A stretch of 64,000 bases of DNA, from positions 1 through 64,000 of the forward strand of contig JAGBMJ010000010.1 of assembly GCA_017634975.1 (NCBI GenBank), read 5' to 3'. The translations under genes were made by a program, and so were the position numbers. Positions 8,918-17,913 of this stretch are shown here, one piece after another (positions within the stretch are counted from its first letter, which is position 1; each line of letters begins with the position of its first letter). The notes beneath the pieces were generated by a model. That model was not told the DNA's origin. It was given only the letters and a program-made list of their open reading frames with translations, and searched no databases. Source of the DNA: Lachnospiraceae bacterium (GTDB taxonomy: Bacteria; Bacillota; Clostridia; Lachnospirales; Lachnospiraceae).

Positions 8918-10057
8918 TCAATGTCCCTTTATTATCTTCATATATACATCTACTAAACTTTCTTTATTAGTAGTAATATCATATCCCGCCTTTATCATTT
9001 CATCTAGTGTATTTCTTCTTTTATATTTTTCTATCATTTTCATAGTTTTCATTGCCCACACCTTGGGATCATCCTGTAAAGATAGAAACTTAACTATTCC
9101 AAATAAATTTGTTTCTGTCGTAATTCCAGATGACATAAGACAAGGAAGCCCCGCCGCCTGTGCCTCAATACCAACAACTGGTAACCCCTCAAAAAACGAA
9201 GGTAGTAAAAACAAATCCATTGCTTGCATATATTGAGCTACTTCATTTGTCACGCCCAAAAAAATGACCTTATCAGATAATTCTAGTTTACTAACAAGCT
9301 GTTTAATTTCATTTTCCAGCTCGCCTTCTCCTATTAAAAGTAGTCTGACATTTTTTTTGATTTTTTGGAGTTCATTAAATATCTGTATTAGGAATCTGTG
9401 ATTTTTCTGGTACATAAACCGCCCAACATGCCCTATAACTATTTCATTGCTTAGCATTAATTTGTTCCTATACTCTTTTCTTATATTTTCATCATATTGA
9501 AATTTTCTACAATCAATTGCATTGTTAATAACTCTAATGTTTTTATAAGTTTTTTTTGTATACATCCACTTACCAGCTTTATTAGAACAAGCAAAAAAAT
9601 CTGTTCCAATTAGATTCAAAAAAGGTTTACAGATTTCGTGTGCAATTCGTTTTATTATTCTATGGCCTCTATCAATACCACTACAATGTGAATGAAAAAT
9701 TATGTGTGGTACTTTTGCATGCTTTGCAGCCAATCCTTCTGTAAACATTTTAAAAGCCACATCCGAATGAATATGAACTATGTCATAGTTTCCATTCACA
9801 AGGACATTTTTAAGATCTATATATGTTTTTCCCTGGCGAATAACTTTATTATGTGTATATCTCGTAATCACCTTTCCACCGTGATCTTCTACAAATTTAA
9901 CGTTCTCCCTATTTTCAAATGGCTCCAATGTAAAAAAATCAAAAATTATGTTTGTTTCATTAGTTGTCTTCGACATAATGGCATTTTTAATAAATGCCCA
10001 TGCTCCTCCTTGACCTATATCATTAATATTTACCTCTAAAACTCGAATCTTTCTCAT
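8918..10057 (-). CDS. GT4 glycosyltransferase (GT-B fold)
   Basis: About 379 residues from the ATG at 10057, which has ATAGGAG five bases upstream. An earlier possible start at 10090 lacks a site. The N-terminal half has an IGQGGAW glycine loop, and the C-terminal GT4 nucleotide-sugar domain carries IGHVGRFMYQKNH, LLLIGEGELEN and the E-x7-E region FFEGLPVVGIEAQAAGLP. It retains the family's catalytic-site pattern. It belongs to the capsule repeat-unit assembly set. Confidence 0.88.
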   Translation of the reverse strand: MRKIRVLEVNINDIGQGGAWAFIKNAIMSKTTNETNIIFDFFTLEPFENRENVKFVEDHGGKVITRYTHNKVIRQGKTYIDLKNVLVNGNYDIVHIHSDVAFKMFTEGLAAKHAKVPHIIFHSHCSGIDRGHRIIKRIAHEICKPFLNLIGTDFFACSNKAGKWMYTKKTYKNIRVINNAIDCRKFQYDENIRKEYRNKLMLSNEIVIGHVGRFMYQKNHRFLIQIFNELQKIKKNVRLLLIGEGELENEIKQLVSKLELSDKVIFLGVTNEVAQYMQAMDLFLLPSFFEGLPVVGIEAQAAGLPCLMSSGITTETNLFGIVKFLSLQDDPKVWAMKTMKMIEKYKRRNTLDEMIKAGYDITTNKESLVDVYMKIIKGH

Positions 10058-10111
10058 ACAACTCCTATATGTACAATATATAACATCCAACTAATTATAG
10101 CACCCAGAGTA

Positions 10112-11098
10112 TCATTCGTTTCTCCACCACATTAAAGGACGTATCATATTATAAATAATATTTGCTCCCCAACATAGTGTTTTTTGTGGTATTTTATGCC
10201 AAAGAATATATCTTTTTTCTTGTTCAATGGTTCTATTATCTTTCCACAAACCCTTCCAAGGTGTCATCAACATATAATTCCTATAAATCTCAGTCATTGG
10301 ATGCTCCGAATTTTCTTTCCAAGGATGACTCTTCATATAGAAGTTCCGTGTAAAATGTATTATCTTTGGATTATCAACAGCCTCGCAAACAGTTCTTTTA
10401 TTATAAAACACAGTGGGATGCCTCCATGTTATGAGGTTTTCATATTCAAAAGCATAAAAAAGTGTGTACGTATTATATCGAGGATGTAGTTTTTTGATTT
10501 TACCTCGACAACTGTAATTCATTAATGTCTGCTCAAAAAAGAAAACATTTCCATTATTCTCTTTAATCGTCTTTATTATCTCATCCTCTATACTTTGGTC
10601 TCTCCATTTTTTTAGGTCCACAAGAAACATTCCTGCATTGCAGTAAAATTGTCCATCACTTAGAGCAAATTGTCTGTTGAACGCCTTCAAGTTCATGCAA
10701 TCCGCTACACCAGCAAGAATATTATCTCCCATATTCATATTCCATAGATTACCTAAATCCCCCAATACAAGTGTGTCGGAATCAAGTATAAGAACCCGAT
10801 CAATAGATTTGGGGAGCAATCTTGCAATACACATTCTCGGATATGAATGCCCGATTTGATATCTATCTTTAAAAGGAAAATCAAGTAGTTCTGACGGATC
10901 CGGTAAAGGAATATACTGTATATCAGCATTATATTTATTAATCATTTCTGCCAGTTTAACTTTTGTTTCTTCCTTTATACCATCATCGGCAATGAAAAAA
11001 TGGATATAATCAATTGTCTTATTGTTTTCCAAGAGAGACAGGATTGATACAGCAGCAATACTTGCATAAAGATCACTACTGAAATAAAAAACGTTCAT
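10112..11098 (-). CDS. GT8 glycosyltransferase (LgtC/GspA-like)
   Basis: About 328 residues from the ATG at 11098, which overlaps the stop of the upstream SDR as ATGA and has a GAGAGGAGAG site. The N-terminus MNVFYFSSDLYAS, the metal site RVLILDSDTLVLGDL (DxD), the CNAGMFLVDLKKWR segment and the C-terminal IIHFTRNFYMKSHPWK are typical GT8 features. GT8 enzymes are retaining transferases that mostly use UDP-Glc or UDP-Gal. A role in the left glycan is inferred from context. Confidence 0.88.
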   Translation of the reverse strand: MNVFYFSSDLYASIAAVSILSLLENNKTIDYIHFFIADDGIKEETKVKLAEMINKYNADIQYIPLPDPSELLDFPFKDRYQIGHSYPRMCIARLLPKSIDRVLILDSDTLVLGDLGNLWNMNMGDNILAGVADCMNLKAFNRQFALSDGQFYCNAGMFLVDLKKWRDQSIEDEIIKTIKENNGNVFFFEQTLMNYSCRGKIKKLHPRYNTYTLFYAFEYENLITWRHPTVFYNKRTVCEAVDNPKIIHFTRNFYMKSHPWKENSEHPMTEIYRNYMLMTPWKGLWKDNRTIEQEKRYILWHKIPQKTLCWGANIIYNMIRPLMWWRNE

Positions 11099-12036
11099 AT
11101 TACATCTCTCCTCTCCCGTTGCCATTGTACTGTCTTGCGGATTCCATCTGTAAAACTGACAGATGAATTATAATTCAATTTTTTTAGTTCGCTAATATCA
11201 GCTTGCAAAAACATAACTTGCTTATCGTTATATGGTCGTTTCCCAAATCTTATTTTCTTTTCATATCCTATTATTTCAGCGATTTTGTTTATGTATTCTC
11301 TCAATGAATGTACTTCACCGCTTCCAATTATATATATCTTTCTATTCTCACCTTTTTGGCCCGCCAATAATATTGCCCTTGCTGCATCATCAGAATAGAT
11401 GTAATCCCACATTTGATCACACGGTGACAATTCCACCTCTTCACCCTTCATCATTTGCATAATCACATAGCTAATCAACGTCTGATCACGATCATATGGT
11501 CCATAAACACTTAATACACGGCACCAAATATGACGCATTCCTAACTGTTCACAAGCTAGTCTCGTCAACTGACCAGTACAGAGTTTTGCGATCCCATACC
11601 CCGTTTCCGGAAATGCCGGTGTGTCTGGAGATAATATACCTTCTACTCTTCCGTATTCTGCCTGCGACCCAGTTCCAATAAAAGCCTTGCACCTCAAAGC
11701 ATTTGCAAACCTAACTGCTGCTAATGCAGCTTTAACGTTCTCTAATTGCATATCAGAATCGTCTCTATCTTTTCCGAAAGTCGCCTTCCAAGCAAGGTGA
11801 AAAAACAGCTCGTAATCATCACTTTCGATTCCCTGTTTCCTCATTTCATCAATAGCAAGATCATATTCGCATAAATCAAGTCTAAGAACTCTGCAATGCT
11901 CATTATTATCTAAATCCGAAACTCTTTTTGATTCTCTGTGAACAACCGCCAAAACTTCATAACCTGCTTTTACGCAAGCACTAATAAGCGCCCGACCAAT
12001 TGCTCCAGTTGCCCCTGTGATCACTACCTTCTTCAT
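11095..12036 (-). CDS. NAD-dependent epimerase/dehydratase, candidate 4-ketoreductase for the CDP-sugar
   Basis: About 313 residues from the ATG at 12036 (MKKVVITGATGAIGR). An AGAGGA site precedes it; the ATG at 12054 has none. It has the extended-SDR Rossmann motif GATGAIG, a GTGSQAEYG strand and a YGIAK Tyr-x-x-x-Lys. It lies directly after the ThDP enzyme and aldolase of the CDP-dideoxysugar set. This matches the place of YerF in yersiniose pathways, where an SDR reduces the keto group after two-carbon branching. The functional call is inference; family membership is clear. It is a distant paralogue of the SDR at 499-1410. Confidence 0.8.
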   Translation of the reverse strand: MKKVVITGATGAIGRALISACVKAGYEVLAVVHRESKRVSDLDNNEHCRVLRLDLCEYDLAIDEMRKQGIESDDYELFFHLAWKATFGKDRDDSDMQLENVKAALAAVRFANALRCKAFIGTGSQAEYGRVEGILSPDTPAFPETGYGIAKLCTGQLTRLACEQLGMRHIWCRVLSVYGPYDRDQTLISYVIMQMMKGEEVELSPCDQMWDYIYSDDAARAILLAGQKGENRKIYIIGSGEVHSLREYINKIAEIIGYEKKIRFGKRPYNDKQVMFLQADISELKKLNYNSSVSFTDGIRKTVQWQRERRDVI

Positions 12037-12060
12037 AATTGCCAGTCCTCTCACACTCTC

Positions 12061-13626
12061 CTATATCGTATACACAGTAGGTGTAATAAACTGAATCTTC
12101 AAATACCTGCTAATATCTCTCAACTCTTCTGAAATCGCAGCATTTCGTTGAATCGCTTCTTTAGAAAAATCATATTCCCATTCGCTGTCATAGTATACTG
12201 CAGATGCTTCCGAATAACCATCCATTCCAGCAATCTCCACCTCTTTAACTCCTACTGCCGTCAGCATTCTAAGTAACATTAATGCAGAATTGTCGATAAT
12301 ATCCGCATTTTTTGAAGCATAGCTGGAAAAATTCAGCATATAATCATATTGTTTAGCTTCTTTCATATTTGATGTAATGATACACTTAGCATCTGTTTTT
12401 CCCTGAATCTTTATAAAACGTCGCATATTGCTACTAAAGATATAATCCGGCCCATACTTATCCGCTGTGAAATTTGCCGCAATAATAATCGCACCATCTG
12501 TTTTCCCTTTGATCTCCGTGGAATGTGTTTCCAATGTCTTTCCCGGTGCAAGTAATACTATTTTTTCCCCTTTTAAGACATCCGACAACTCTTCTATCAC
12601 TTCCTTATCATCAACGAAGTTTTCCTGATAGATTCGATAGTATTTTTCCGCCTTATCCTTAGAAAAATTGGCCTTATCCTCTGCAGGTATACTTTGCAGA
12701 AGTTCATTAAATGCCTTTACTGTAAGTGTATTCTTCTCTGCCAGATAAATTGCATAATTGGGATGAGAACCAGTAGTCGCTGATAGATACAACGGAAGAG
12801 AATACCCCCAAAACTTTGTTCGATATATTTCATTCAGATACTCATCCATGATCTCAAGCATCGGCTCTATCTTATAATGCGTATCATAATTCTCATTCAT
12901 ATACTCGGCAAAAAGTTCCAGATTAAGGTTTCCTGCCCCACGCCCCATACCAAAAACACAAGCATCAATAATAATATCTCTCTTGAGACTCATATCTACT
13001 AAAGCCTCTGCATTCCCATAGGCCTGCTGAAGATTATTATGTGCATGGTATGCAAGCATAATACCATCCGCCAAATTATTGTCCGCCAGATAGGCAAGTC
13101 TCAAAAAGTGTTTTCTTTTAATTAGACCAAAAGTATCTACAATTGAAACCGCATACGGACGAAGCACGTTAAATTTCTGAATCACTTCAATGAACTCCGC
13201 ATCCGTGTACAAATCTGTACCGACTACATTCACTGAAATGAAATAGCCAAGTTCTTGAATACGTTCACAATATCGATATGCCTCTTCAATCTTGTCTTTT
13301 TTGAAAATGACCCTGATACCGTCAATAGAAGTTCCATCATAAGGAACAATCCGCTCTAAAGGAATAGGGGCACTCATATCGATCATTCCTACATACTTCA
13401 TATGAGCTGCTTTTGGCTGAATTATCGGCGCGACTGATTGAATATCTGGAAAAACAGACTTATTATGATCATATATGTCACCTTTGATAAAACCGACTTC
13501 AAATATCTCGACTCCAGTTAGTGCCAATTTTCTCCCAAAACCTTTGATGGTTTCTTCACCAAAATTCCAATCATTTATATAACCACCGTCACGCAGTGTA
13601 CAATCCAGCAAAAGCACCTTTCCCAT
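12061..13626 (-). CDS. HMGL/DmpG-type aldolase with an extra C-terminal domain
   Basis: 521 residues. The N-terminal 330 residues form an HMG-CoA-lyase/4-hydroxy-2-oxovalerate-aldolase type barrel: DCTLRDGG (8-15), HAHNN metal ligands (194-198) and GMGRGAGN (226-233). Such enzymes cleave or form C-C bonds with 2-keto acids using a divalent metal. Residues about 350-521 form a separate domain starting KIVLLAPGKTLETH, with IIAANF and YIFSSNMRR. This resembles the MptE/DUF115-like Rossmann domain sometimes found in glycan loci. It sits between the ThDP enzyme and an SDR, so it probably supplies or modifies a carbon branch of the CDP-sugar. The precise reaction is unknown. Confidence 0.75.
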   Translation of the reverse strand: MGKVLLLDCTLRDGGYINDWNFGEETIKGFGRKLALTGVEIFEVGFIKGDIYDHNKSVFPDIQSVAPIIQPKAAHMKYVGMIDMSAPIPLERIVPYDGTSIDGIRVIFKKDKIEEAYRYCERIQELGYFISVNVVGTDLYTDAEFIEVIQKFNVLRPYAVSIVDTFGLIKRKHFLRLAYLADNNLADGIMLAYHAHNNLQQAYGNAEALVDMSLKRDIIIDACVFGMGRGAGNLNLELFAEYMNENYDTHYKIEPMLEIMDEYLNEIYRTKFWGYSLPLYLSATTGSHPNYAIYLAEKNTLTVKAFNELLQSIPAEDKANFSKDKAEKYYRIYQENFVDDKEVIEELSDVLKGEKIVLLAPGKTLETHSTEIKGKTDGAIIIAANFTADKYGPDYIFSSNMRRFIKIQGKTDAKCIITSNMKEAKQYDYMLNFSSYASKNADIIDNSALMLLRMLTAVGVKEVEIAGMDGYSEASAVYYDSEWEYDFSKEAIQRNAAISEELRDISRYLKIQFITPTVYTI

Positions 13627-13655
13627 CAGATAATTATCCTTTCTCGTTTGTTTCT

Positions 13656-15485
13656 CTATTCCTCTTCCATCAACGGGATGACCATAATCTTCTCCAATTC
13701 TTCTCTAGGAAGGAACGGCGCCAAATCCTCAAGCGGTGGACTTACAAGTGTACCGTCTTCCAAGCGCTTCGTACTGCTTTTGGGTTCCCATACTTGCTTC
13801 GTATCGGTAAAAATCTCAGTAAAAGCAGGACCATCTAGCTTAAGAACTTCATCAACAACCGCTTTCATCTCCGCATTGCTATGTGCGCTGAAGTAACAAT
13901 ATCCGAATGCTTCGGCTATCTTTTTGAATTCCGGAAAAGAAAGATCCCCAGACTCTGGCCCTATTCCCACAAAATTCTTATTAAAAAGATTAGTCTGCGT
14001 AATACGAATCGAATGGTAACCGTTGTTATTAATCAAAAAGATCTTGATAGGTAGTTTGTTGGTAATAATAGTCTGTAATTCTTGAAGATTCATCATAATA
14101 GACCCATCACCCTCAAGGCAAATAGTTTCATTTTGCCCACCACCAAGGCAAGTGCCTATAGCCGCCGGTAGACCATATCCCATAGATGCTATAGCGCTGT
14201 TATTTGCCATTCTACTTCCCTTTTGAATAACATATGCCTGATTTCCAACAACACAGCAAGCCCCATTCGATACAGCAGTCAGGCTATTCTCCGGTAATTT
14301 AGAGCTAAGATAACGAACGAATGCATAAACATTTGCTGTCTCACCGTTTTCCTCCCATTGACGTGGGAGTACTGCGGGATAATCCTTTTTCCAGTTTTGA
14401 CAAATACTAATCCATTCTTTCCCTATAAAAAGCTTATCATCAATAGCATCATCTAGCTTACCCAAGAAATCCTTTGCGTCAGCCCAAATCGGCATATCCA
14501 CATGAAGTGTCGGTTTCTTTAATTCTCCCTGGTCAACATCAACCATAATTACTTCTGCCGCTCGTGCCCATGTTTCCCAATTATACCCTACTTGTCGTAT
14601 TGAAATACGTGTTCCTACTGCCAGAATTAAATCAGCATTTTGGATTGCCCAATTTCCTGGGCGATCTCCCATATTTCCTGCACGCCCTGTGTACAGCGGA
14701 TGATTATCTTCAATTAAATCCACAGCATTCCAGTATGTAACAACCGGTATATTTAGTTTTTCTAAAACACTTCTAAACTCTTTATACCCCCCCGATAAAC
14801 GAATACCATATCCAGCATGAAATACCGGTCTCTTCGCCTTTTTTATCTTTTCAATAACAGCTGCAATCACATCATCCGTCACCTGTGGCGGTAACAGCTT
14901 ATCATCTTCTTCCGAAGAATACCCACTTAATTCATCTGTTTCAATATAGCACCCTTGATAATTCACAGGAATATCAATCCATACTGGTCCTGGCCGTCCC
15001 GTTGTAGCTAAGTGCCATGCTCTCTCAAGATGATATCTAATCGTCTTAGGATCTTCGATCATAACCGCATATTTAGTCATATGCTCAACAGATTTTACAA
15101 TATCATATTCTTGATCTCCCATAGCACGAACTACTGCTCCAGTAGCGTTATATGCATAGCGTGCCGTCGTATCATAACGTACCTGCCCGCTTACAATAAA
15201 CATAGGAATCGAATCAAGCCATCCCCCAACAACTCCCGTCAAAGCATTCGTTCCACCGGGTCCAGTGGTAACACAAACTGCTGCAATCCGATTATCTATG
15301 CGCGCATAAGCTTCGGCAGCAATTGCACAAGCCTGCTCATGATGATTGTATGTAACCTTCAGCCCAGCATTGTGGCCGATTGCATCATTTAAATGCATTG
15401 CGCCACCTCCCACAACGCTAAAAACATCTGTTACACCTTGTGCAACCAAAAAATCAGCTACATAATCGGCTAGTCTAATCTTCAT
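13656..15485 (-). CDS. Thiamine-diphosphate enzyme, acetolactate-synthase/YerE-like
   Basis: About 609 residues from the ATG at 15485, with AAAGGAG about ten bases upstream (a TTG nine bases earlier is less likely). The N-terminal Pyr domain has VVGGGAMHLNDAI and NHHEQACAIAAEAYAR with the catalytic Glu at about residue 50. The central domain has GYGIRLSGGYKEF. The C-terminal PP domain has EGDGSIMMN and INNNGYHS, the GDG-x-N cofactor motif. YerE, in yersiniose synthesis, is a ThDP flavoenzyme of this family that transfers an acetyl unit from pyruvate to a CDP-4-keto-3,6-dideoxysugar. The neighbouring rfbFGH genes make exactly that acceptor, which supports the same role here. It is unlikely to be a housekeeping acetolactate synthase because no ilvN is present. 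Confidence 0.8.
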   Translation of the reverse strand: MKIRLADYVADFLVAQGVTDVFSVVGGGAMHLNDAIGHNAGLKVTYNHHEQACAIAAEAYARIDNRIAAVCVTTGPGGTNALTGVVGGWLDSIPMFIVSGQVRYDTTARYAYNATGAVVRAMGDQEYDIVKSVEHMTKYAVMIEDPKTIRYHLERAWHLATTGRPGPVWIDIPVNYQGCYIETDELSGYSSEEDDKLLPPQVTDDVIAAVIEKIKKAKRPVFHAGYGIRLSGGYKEFRSVLEKLNIPVVTYWNAVDLIEDNHPLYTGRAGNMGDRPGNWAIQNADLILAVGTRISIRQVGYNWETWARAAEVIMVDVDQGELKKPTLHVDMPIWADAKDFLGKLDDAIDDKLFIGKEWISICQNWKKDYPAVLPRQWEENGETANVYAFVRYLSSKLPENSLTAVSNGACCVVGNQAYVIQKGSRMANNSAIASMGYGLPAAIGTCLGGGQNETICLEGDGSIMMNLQELQTIITNKLPIKIFLINNNGYHSIRITQTNLFNKNFVGIGPESGDLSFPEFKKIAEAFGYCYFSAHSNAEMKAVVDEVLKLDGPAFTEIFTDTKQVWEPKSSTKRLEDGTLVSPPLEDLAPFLPREELEKIMVIPLMEEE

Positions 15486-15508
15486 GAAAAACAATCTCCT
15501 TTTTATAC

Positions 15509-16852
15509 TTAATTGTTTACTGCCTCAAGAATAACTTTTGCCATATAATCTATCATTTCGTCTGTCATTCCAGGATATACTCCAACCCAAAATGTATTGT
15601 TCATAATGAAATCCGTCACTTCAAGACTTCCTGATACTCTATACGCATCAGTACCTCTAATCTGGTCAAATGCCGGATGCTTTATAAGATTACCTGAAAA
15701 AAGTAATCTTGTCTGAACGTTATGGTCTTCCACATACTTCGTAATTTTATTTCGATCAAGCCCTGACTCTGGCTTCACTGAGATCAAGAATCCAAACCAT
15801 GAAGGCTCAGCGTTTTCAGCGGGTTCTGGAAGAATAAGTTTATCAGCCACCGGCTCAAGCGCCTTATGAAGTCTATCCCAGTTATGACGTCTTCGCTCAA
15901 TAAAACTCGGAAACTTCTTCAACTGTTCACATCCAACAGCAGCCTGCATATCGGTAACCTTAAGATTGTAACCAAAGTGGCTATATGTATACTTATGATC
16001 ATATCCGAAAGGAAGCTCACCAAATTGTCTATCAAAGCGGTGACCACACACGCCATCATGACCTGAAGGGCAAATGCAATCACGTCCCCAGTCACGATAA
16101 GAAAGGATAAGACGATGAAGAAGTGGATTGTCTGTATATACAGCACCGCCCTCACCCATTGTCATATGATGCGGTGGATAAAATGAGGAGGTTCCGATAT
16201 CTCCCCAAGTACCAGAGAACTTTGTCACACCATCAATTGTGTACTTCGTACCTAAAGCATCACAGTTGTCTTCTACCAGCCAAAGATTATGCTTATCACA
16301 GAACTCTTTAACAGCCTTAAGATCAAAGGGATTACCTAATGTGTGAGCAATCATAACCGCCTTTGTCTTCTCGCTATATGCTTCTTCTAACTTTGTAACA
16401 TCAATGTTGTACTGAGGAACAGTCGCATCAACAAACACCGGAACTGCACCGTACTGAAGAATCGGGGCTACAGTTGTCGGGAAGCCACACGCAACCGTGA
16501 TTACTTCATCTCCACGCTTAATCTGTCTATCATCCAGTTCAGGAGCTGTTAAAGCTGTAAAAGCGATGAGATTTGCAGAAGAACCGGAATTAACAAGATG
16601 TGCGTACTTCACACCAATCCAAGAAGCGAAATCTTTCTCAAACTGATCTGCAAAACGGCCTGTTGTAAGCCAGAAATCAAGAGTTGCATCCGTAAGTGCC
16701 TGCATTTCCTTCTCATCAAAAACGCGAGACGCATAAGATACTCTGTCTCCAGGTTTGAACTCGTTTTTCTTCTCTTTAAACTCGTGATAATAATCTGCAA
16801 CAAGCTCCTTTATCTGTGCCCTGGCTTCAGCTTCATTTGTCCACTTTCCCAT
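15509..16852 (-). CDS. rfbH: CDP-4-keto-6-deoxy-D-glucose 3-dehydrase (E1)
   Basis: 447 residues, the usual length for RfbH/DdhC/AscC. It has the aspartate-aminotransferase fold with SGSSANL (PMP phosphate binding) and VEDNCDALG. The catalytic Lys of the DegT family is replaced by His in SFYPPHHMTMGEGG, the mark of the 3-dehydrases. A Cys-x-Cys-x7-Cys run in DCICPSGHDGVCGH, plus the upstream Cys in EDNC, matches the [2Fe-2S] ligand pattern of E1. It removes the 3-hydroxyl to give CDP-4-keto-3,6-dideoxyhexose. The partner reductase (E3/DdhD) is not in the window. GGAGGTG precedes the ATG. Confidence 0.93.
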   Translation of the reverse strand: MGKWTNEAEARAQIKELVADYYHEFKEKKNEFKPGDRVSYASRVFDEKEMQALTDATLDFWLTTGRFADQFEKDFASWIGVKYAHLVNSGSSANLIAFTALTAPELDDRQIKRGDEVITVACGFPTTVAPILQYGAVPVFVDATVPQYNIDVTKLEEAYSEKTKAVMIAHTLGNPFDLKAVKEFCDKHNLWLVEDNCDALGTKYTIDGVTKFSGTWGDIGTSSFYPPHHMTMGEGGAVYTDNPLLHRLILSYRDWGRDCICPSGHDGVCGHRFDRQFGELPFGYDHKYTYSHFGYNLKVTDMQAAVGCEQLKKFPSFIERRRHNWDRLHKALEPVADKLILPEPAENAEPSWFGFLISVKPESGLDRNKITKYVEDHNVQTRLLFSGNLIKHPAFDQIRGTDAYRVSGSLEVTDFIMNNTFWVGVYPGMTDEMIDYMAKVILEAVNN

Positions 16853-16857
16853 TTTAT

Positions 16858-17913
16858 CTACACCTCCAAGAATTCTTTTATTTGTTTGTCCATCACAGGA
16901 CGTACATCGTCACCAGTCACCCAAATCTTACTCCACTCAACAACCTTTTCAATCGCTGTTTCCAAATTCCAGTGTGGCTTCCATCCAAAGGTGGTCTTTA
17001 GTTTCGAGCAGTCAAGCTTAAGGAAATTAGCCTCATGTGGTCCACCATCATATTTGTTAACCCACTTAAGGCCCTCTCCCCAATGTTTTACAAAGAGATC
17101 AACCAAAGCCCCTGTCTGAAAACAATCTTGATCATCAGGCCCAACATTATACCATGACTGATACTTATGGTCCTGATACTGCATTGCTGCTATCATTAAA
17201 TATGCATATATTGGTTCAAGAACGTGTTGATACGGCCTCGTTGAAAAAGGACTCCTTACAATAATGTTTTCATGCTTCACCGCTGCCCTTATACAATCTG
17301 GGATGATTCTATCGTTTGCAAAATCACCACCACCGATAACATTCCCCGCTCTCGCCGTGGAAACAGCAACCCTGTCATCTATGAAGAAACTGTTCTTATA
17401 AGAATGCGTCACAAGTTCAGAACATGACTTGGAATTACTATACGGATCATAACCATCAAGAGGCTCATTTTCCCTATATCCCCATTCCCATTCCTTATTC
17501 TCATAAACCTTATCGGTAGTCACATTCAGAAATGACCTAACGCTCTCTGTCTGTCTAACTGCTTCACAAATATTCACAGTCCCCATAACATTGGTACTAT
17601 ATGTTCCTACCGGATCTTTATAACTATCTCTAACTATCGGCTGTGCTGCCATATGAATTACGATCTCAGGTTGGTATGTCTTGAACACTTCTATTAAATA
17701 TTCTAAATCTCTCACATCCCCTTTTATATGGATAATCTGATTCTTGATTCCACATATATCGAAGAGTCTCGTTTCAGTCTTTCTACAACTTGAATAGCCG
17801 ATGACTTCTGCTCCGGCATTCACAAGCATCGATGTCATCCAAGAACCCTTGAATCCCGTGTGCCCTGTGATTAACACTTTCTTTTTTTTATAAAAATTCA
17901 AATCAAACTCCAT
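16858..17913 (-). CDS. rfbG: CDP-glucose 4,6-dehydratase
   Basis: 351 residues. It is an extended SDR with GHTGFKGSW (Rossmann loop), NVTTDKVYEN (Ser/Thr-Asp-Lys region of 4,6-dehydratases) and YSNSK (Tyr-x-x-x-Lys). It converts CDP-D-glucose to CDP-4-keto-6-deoxy-D-glucose and passes the product to RfbH. It directly abuts rfbF (one-base spacing), and its end supplies the ribosome-binding site of rfbH. Confidence 0.94.
   Translation of the reverse strand: MEFDLNFYKKKKVLITGHTGFKGSWMTSMLVNAGAEVIGYSSCRKTETRLFDICGIKNQIIHIKGDVRDLEYLIEVFKTYQPEIVIHMAAQPIVRDSYKDPVGTYSTNVMGTVNICEAVRQTESVRSFLNVTTDKVYENKEWEWGYRENEPLDGYDPYSNSKSCSELVTHSYKNSFFIDDRVAVSTARAGNVIGGGDFANDRIIPDCIRAAVKHENIIVRSPFSTRPYQHVLEPIYAYLMIAAMQYQDHKYQSWYNVGPDDQDCFQTGALVDLFVKHWGEGLKWVNKYDGGPHEANFLKLDCSKLKTTFGWKPHWNLETAIEKVVEWSKIWVTGDDVRPVMDKQIKEFLEV

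Noticed and set aside
13656..15485. Acetolactate synthase large subunit (ilvB) for branched-chain amino acids
   Set aside because: No regulatory subunit or ilv genes are adjacent, and it lies between rfbH and sugar-modifying enzymes; a YerE-like role fits better.
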